From a virus, in the IMG/VR virus record IMGVR_UViG_3300044961_001091, positions 1-24,386 of that record: a DNA stretch of 24,386 bases; one strand, given 5' to 3'. The translations under genes were made by a program, and so were the position numbers. Within the stretch, counting starts at the first letter, position 1, and every line of letters begins with the position of its first letter. Shown here in pieces: positions 22,727 through 24,386 of this stretch. A model generated the notes under the pieces. The model had not been told where the DNA came from. It saw nothing but the letters and a program-made list of their open reading frames with translations, and ran no database searches.

Positions 22727-22834
22727 GATCATCGCGATCTCCGGCGCACTCTCGAGTTGGCTGTGTCGAACCACAGCGCGAAGCGTCCGTCACGCGCAGG
22801 GGAGTGGCCCCGCGCCTCGGACGGAGACGCCTCG
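22727..22834 (+). promoter_or_regulatory. Repeat copy D: diverged leader
   Basis: It contains TTGGCT-N12-AGCGCGAA, as in B and C, where the spacer can fold as GCTGTG-TCGAAC-CACAGC (22760-22777). The next part matches copy C at 23 of 26 bases (22774-22799). GATC occurs at 22727 and 22736. A hairpin with GCGC-A-GGGG and CCCC-GCGC arms lies before the CGGAG ribosome-binding site. Confidence 0.5.
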
Positions 22835-23050
22835 ATGCCCTACGACCTCGCCACGCACGCCGACCTGGTTGGCCTCGCCGCACACGCGCGGCTCTCCTGG
22901 CAGCACTGGTTCGCCTGCGCCCGCGCCACGCGGATGGGGCTCAACGACGACCGCTACGGCGGCGCCTACGCGCTCGAAGGCGCCGGTACCTGGCGCCGCC
23001 GCTTGGCGGAGCTCAAGGCGCAGATCCGCGCCATCAAGGCGGGGGCCTGA
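22835..23050 (+). CDS. Unrecognised small protein (71 residues)
   Basis: It starts MPYDLATHADLVGLAAHARL and carries WQHWFACARATRMGL and TWRRRLAELKAQIRAIKAG, a short helical protein with a basic tail. ATG 22835 is preceded by CGGAG from repeat copy D and ends TGATG, overlapping the next gene. The family is not recognised. The coupling to the next gene and the repeated leader support that it is a real gene. Confidence 0.5.
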   Translation: MPYDLATHADLVGLAAHARLSWQHWFACARATRMGLNDDRYGGAYALEGAGTWRRRLAELKAQIRAIKAGA

Positions 23051-23331
23051 TGGCTCCCGCAGCCCGCAGCTGGATCGTGCTCGGCCAGGACGGCCGGCAC
23101 GTCAGCCTGGGCCGGACGACGCCGACAGATGCGGCGATCACGGCCGCCAGCGATGCCCTCAACGCACAGGGCCTCGGCGGCTGGATCGTCACGATGGTCG
23201 GCGCCTATTGGGGCCGCGGAGGCGTGGCCCTCGCGCCCGTGCAGGCGATCGGCGCCGACGTGACCCTGGACTGGCCCGCTGCCGTCGCCGCCTTCCTCGA
23301 CGCCCGGCAGCGCGCGCGGCGCGCTCGCTGA
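23050..23331 (+). CDS. Unrecognised small protein (93 residues) coupled to its neighbour
   Basis: It starts MAPAARSWIVLGQDGRHVSLGR and has a beta-rich first part (SWIVLGQDGRHVSLG, WIVTMVGAYWGRGG) followed by a helical, arginine-rich tail (FLDARQRARRAR). The start overlaps the previous stop as TGATG. No family match is known to me. As the last gene before the terminase it may be an early or late accessory gene. Confidence 0.5.
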   Translation: MAPAARSWIVLGQDGRHVSLGRTTPTDAAITAASDALNAQGLGGWIVTMVGAYWGRGGVALAPVQAIGADVTLDWPAAVAAFLDARQRARRAR

Positions 23332-23365
23332 TCCGATCACTGCGCGCGGCGGGAGGTCCGCCGCC

Positions 23366-23902
23366 ATGCCCGAGCTCACCCCATCCACCCGCGAGGCAGC
23401 ACGGCGCATCGGCGTCACGGAGACGGCGCTGCGCAAGGCGGAGCAGACGAACCGGATCGCCCGGGAGCCTGACGGCCAATGGGACATCGACAAGACCCGC
23501 CGCCGCCTGGTCGAGACCGCTGATCCGTCGCGCTCGCCGCTGTCGCCTGGTGGAGCCGGTGCAGAGGGCACCCCCTACGCGCGGCTGAAGGTCGCGCAGC
23601 TGGCGCTGAAGGTAGAGGCGCAGCGGCTCGCACTGGACGAGAACAAGCGCCGGCTGCTCGACGTCGCTGAGGCCAACGCCACGATCGACGAGATCGCCGG
23701 CACGATGCGCGACGCGCTGCTGAACTGGCCCGCGCGCGTCTCGGGTCTGATCGCTGCCGAGATCGGCATCGATCCGCATCTGCTGCAGACCATCCTGCAG
23801 CAACACATCACCGCCCTGCTGACGGAGGCCGCCGATCGCTTCGATCCCCCAGGCCTCACCGCCGGCGGCGCCGGTGGCAAAGATCGGGGCGCGGACGCGT
23901 GA
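23366..23902 (+). CDS. Phage terminase small subunit (Nu1-like)
   Basis: A 178-residue protein. The N-terminus (TREAARRIGVTETALRKAEQTNRIA) is the winged-helix DNA-binding domain that Nu1/TerS proteins use to recognise packaging sites. The middle, ARLKVAQLALKVEAQRLALDENKRRL, is a probable oligomerisation coiled coil, and the C-terminus is disordered and Gly/Ala-rich. It is followed at once by the GpA-type large subunit, so the pair is the packaging motor. ATG 23366 has GGAGG about 9 bases upstream. Confidence 0.82.
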   Translation: MPELTPSTREAARRIGVTETALRKAEQTNRIAREPDGQWDIDKTRRRLVETADPSRSPLSPGGAGAEGTPYARLKVAQLALKVEAQRLALDENKRRLLDVAEANATIDEIAGTMRDALLNWPARVSGLIAAEIGIDPHLLQTILQQHITALLTEAADRFDPPGLTAGGAGGKDRGADA

Positions 23903-23927
23903 GCATGTGCGGCGGCGTGCGGGCGGC

Positions 23928-24386
23928 ATGCTTCGGCCACCGCCGCAACTCACCGTCTCGGCCTGGGCCGAGCGGCATCGCATCCTCGGCTCGCGTGCCT
24001 CTTCCGAGCCCGGCCCCTGGAGGACCAGCCGCACCCCGTACCTGCGCGAGGTGATGGACGCGCTCTCGGCGGTGCATCCCGCCCGGCGCGTGGTGTTCAT
24101 GAAGGGCGCGCAGGTGGGCGCGACCGAGAGCGGCAATTGCTGGCTCGGCTACATCCTGCACCACGTCCCCGCCCCGGTACTGGCGGTGCAGCCGACCGTC
24201 GAGCTCGCCAAGCGGTTCAGCCGCCAGCGCATCGACCCGCTGGTGGAGGAAACGCCCGTGCTCCGCGAGCGCGTGGCCCCCTCCCGCGCACGCGACAGCG
24301 GCAACACGCTGCTCTCGAAGGAGTTCCCCGGAGGGATCCTGGTGCTCACCGGCGCCAACAGCGCAGTGGGGCTGCGCTCGATGACG
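23928..24386 (+). CDS. Phage terminase large subunit, GpA type (5' part, cut by window)
   Basis: 153 codons are present before the window ends, so the gene is incomplete because of the window edge. The protein begins MLRPPPQLTVSAWAERHRIL, then a typical front (SEPGPWRTSRTPYLREVMDAL) and the ATPase P-loop region VVFMKGAQVGATE, with ILHHVPAPVLAVQPTVELAKRFS after it and TGANSAVGLRS near the edge, as in lambda gpA-family enzymes. It pumps DNA into the capsid and cuts concatemers. ATG 23928 is my choice of start although it lacks a clear ribosome-binding site; GTG 23907 in the same frame is an alternative. Confidence 0.85.
   Translation, partial: MLRPPPQLTVSAWAERHRILGSRASSEPGPWRTSRTPYLREVMDALSAVHPARRVVFMKGAQVGATESGNCWLGYILHHVPAPVLAVQPTVELAKRFSRQRIDPLVEETPVLRERVAPSRARDSGNTLLSKEFPGGILVLTGANSAVGLRSMT

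Noticed and set aside
1-24386. tRNA, rRNA or insertion sequences
   Set aside because: None seen by eye: no cloverleaf-like sequence, transposase motif or terminal inverted repeats could be supported.

Overview
The window is high-GC bacterial DNA (my reading: an alphaproteobacterium, perhaps Rhodospirillales/Acetobacteraceae; the genus cannot be fixed from sequence alone). Nearly all of it reads as the left half of a temperate, tailed-phage-type prophage: a minus-strand recombination and immunity arm, a divergent repressor/Cro-like switch, a long plus-strand early and replication block, an accessory block with methyltransferases, and the packaging genes, with the terminase large subunit cut by the window edge.

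Layout. 1-1365 (-): an AIPR-like protein, a candidate defence gene whose ribosome-binding site lies in a hairpin loop. 1569-3786 (-): a coupled trio of DUF2924 protein, serine recombinase (likely the integrase) and a small HTH protein. 3787-4110: no gene, three clean inverted repeats. 4111-5616 (-): a LexA/CI-type repressor, a secreted staphylococcal-nuclease-like enzyme and a cysteine-rich small protein. 5617-5705: the operator region. 5706-7019 (+): a Cro-like protein, an excisionase-like HTH and two unknown early proteins. 7019-9851: recombination genes (Sak4-like ATPase, ssDNA-binding-type protein, a Cys-rich protein with an SSB-like tail, a Cas4-like Fe-S nuclease). 9848-13743: a RecD-like helicase and a TOPRIM primase/VapE-type helicase. 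13744-14204: non-coding, with CTGTCCCAC repeats (candidate origin). 14205-15500: a RuvC-like resolvase and two small proteins. 15569-16710: a VapBC45-like toxin-antitoxin pair. 16711-17055: non-coding, with GGTTCGCA repeats. 17056-19762: two tandem ParB-methyltransferase fusions. 19932-20876: an HNH nuclease candidate. 21137-23331: small unknown genes, several headed by a repeated GATC-rich leader. 23366-end: terminase subunits.

How it fits together. The recombinase integrates or excises the element and the repressor holds lysogeny. On induction the plus-strand genes, most joined by 4-base ATGA/GTGA or TGATG overlaps, supply single-strand annealing, end processing, priming and helicase functions, then Holliday-junction cleavage before packaging. 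The TA pair and the HNH gene are islands with visibly less GC-biased coding and look like later additions.

The most unusual signals are (1) a leader of about 115-130 nt repeated before unrelated small ORFs, with four GATC sites at identical spacing, lying next to two methyltransferase genes; (2) decayed copies of the 3' end of the second methyltransferase gene flanking the HNH gene, as if that gene was inserted there; and (3) two separate clusters of 8-9 nt repeats, one after the primase/helicase and one before the ParB-methyltransferases. No tRNA, rRNA, insertion sequence or CRISPR array was seen, and the prophage attachment site was not located.
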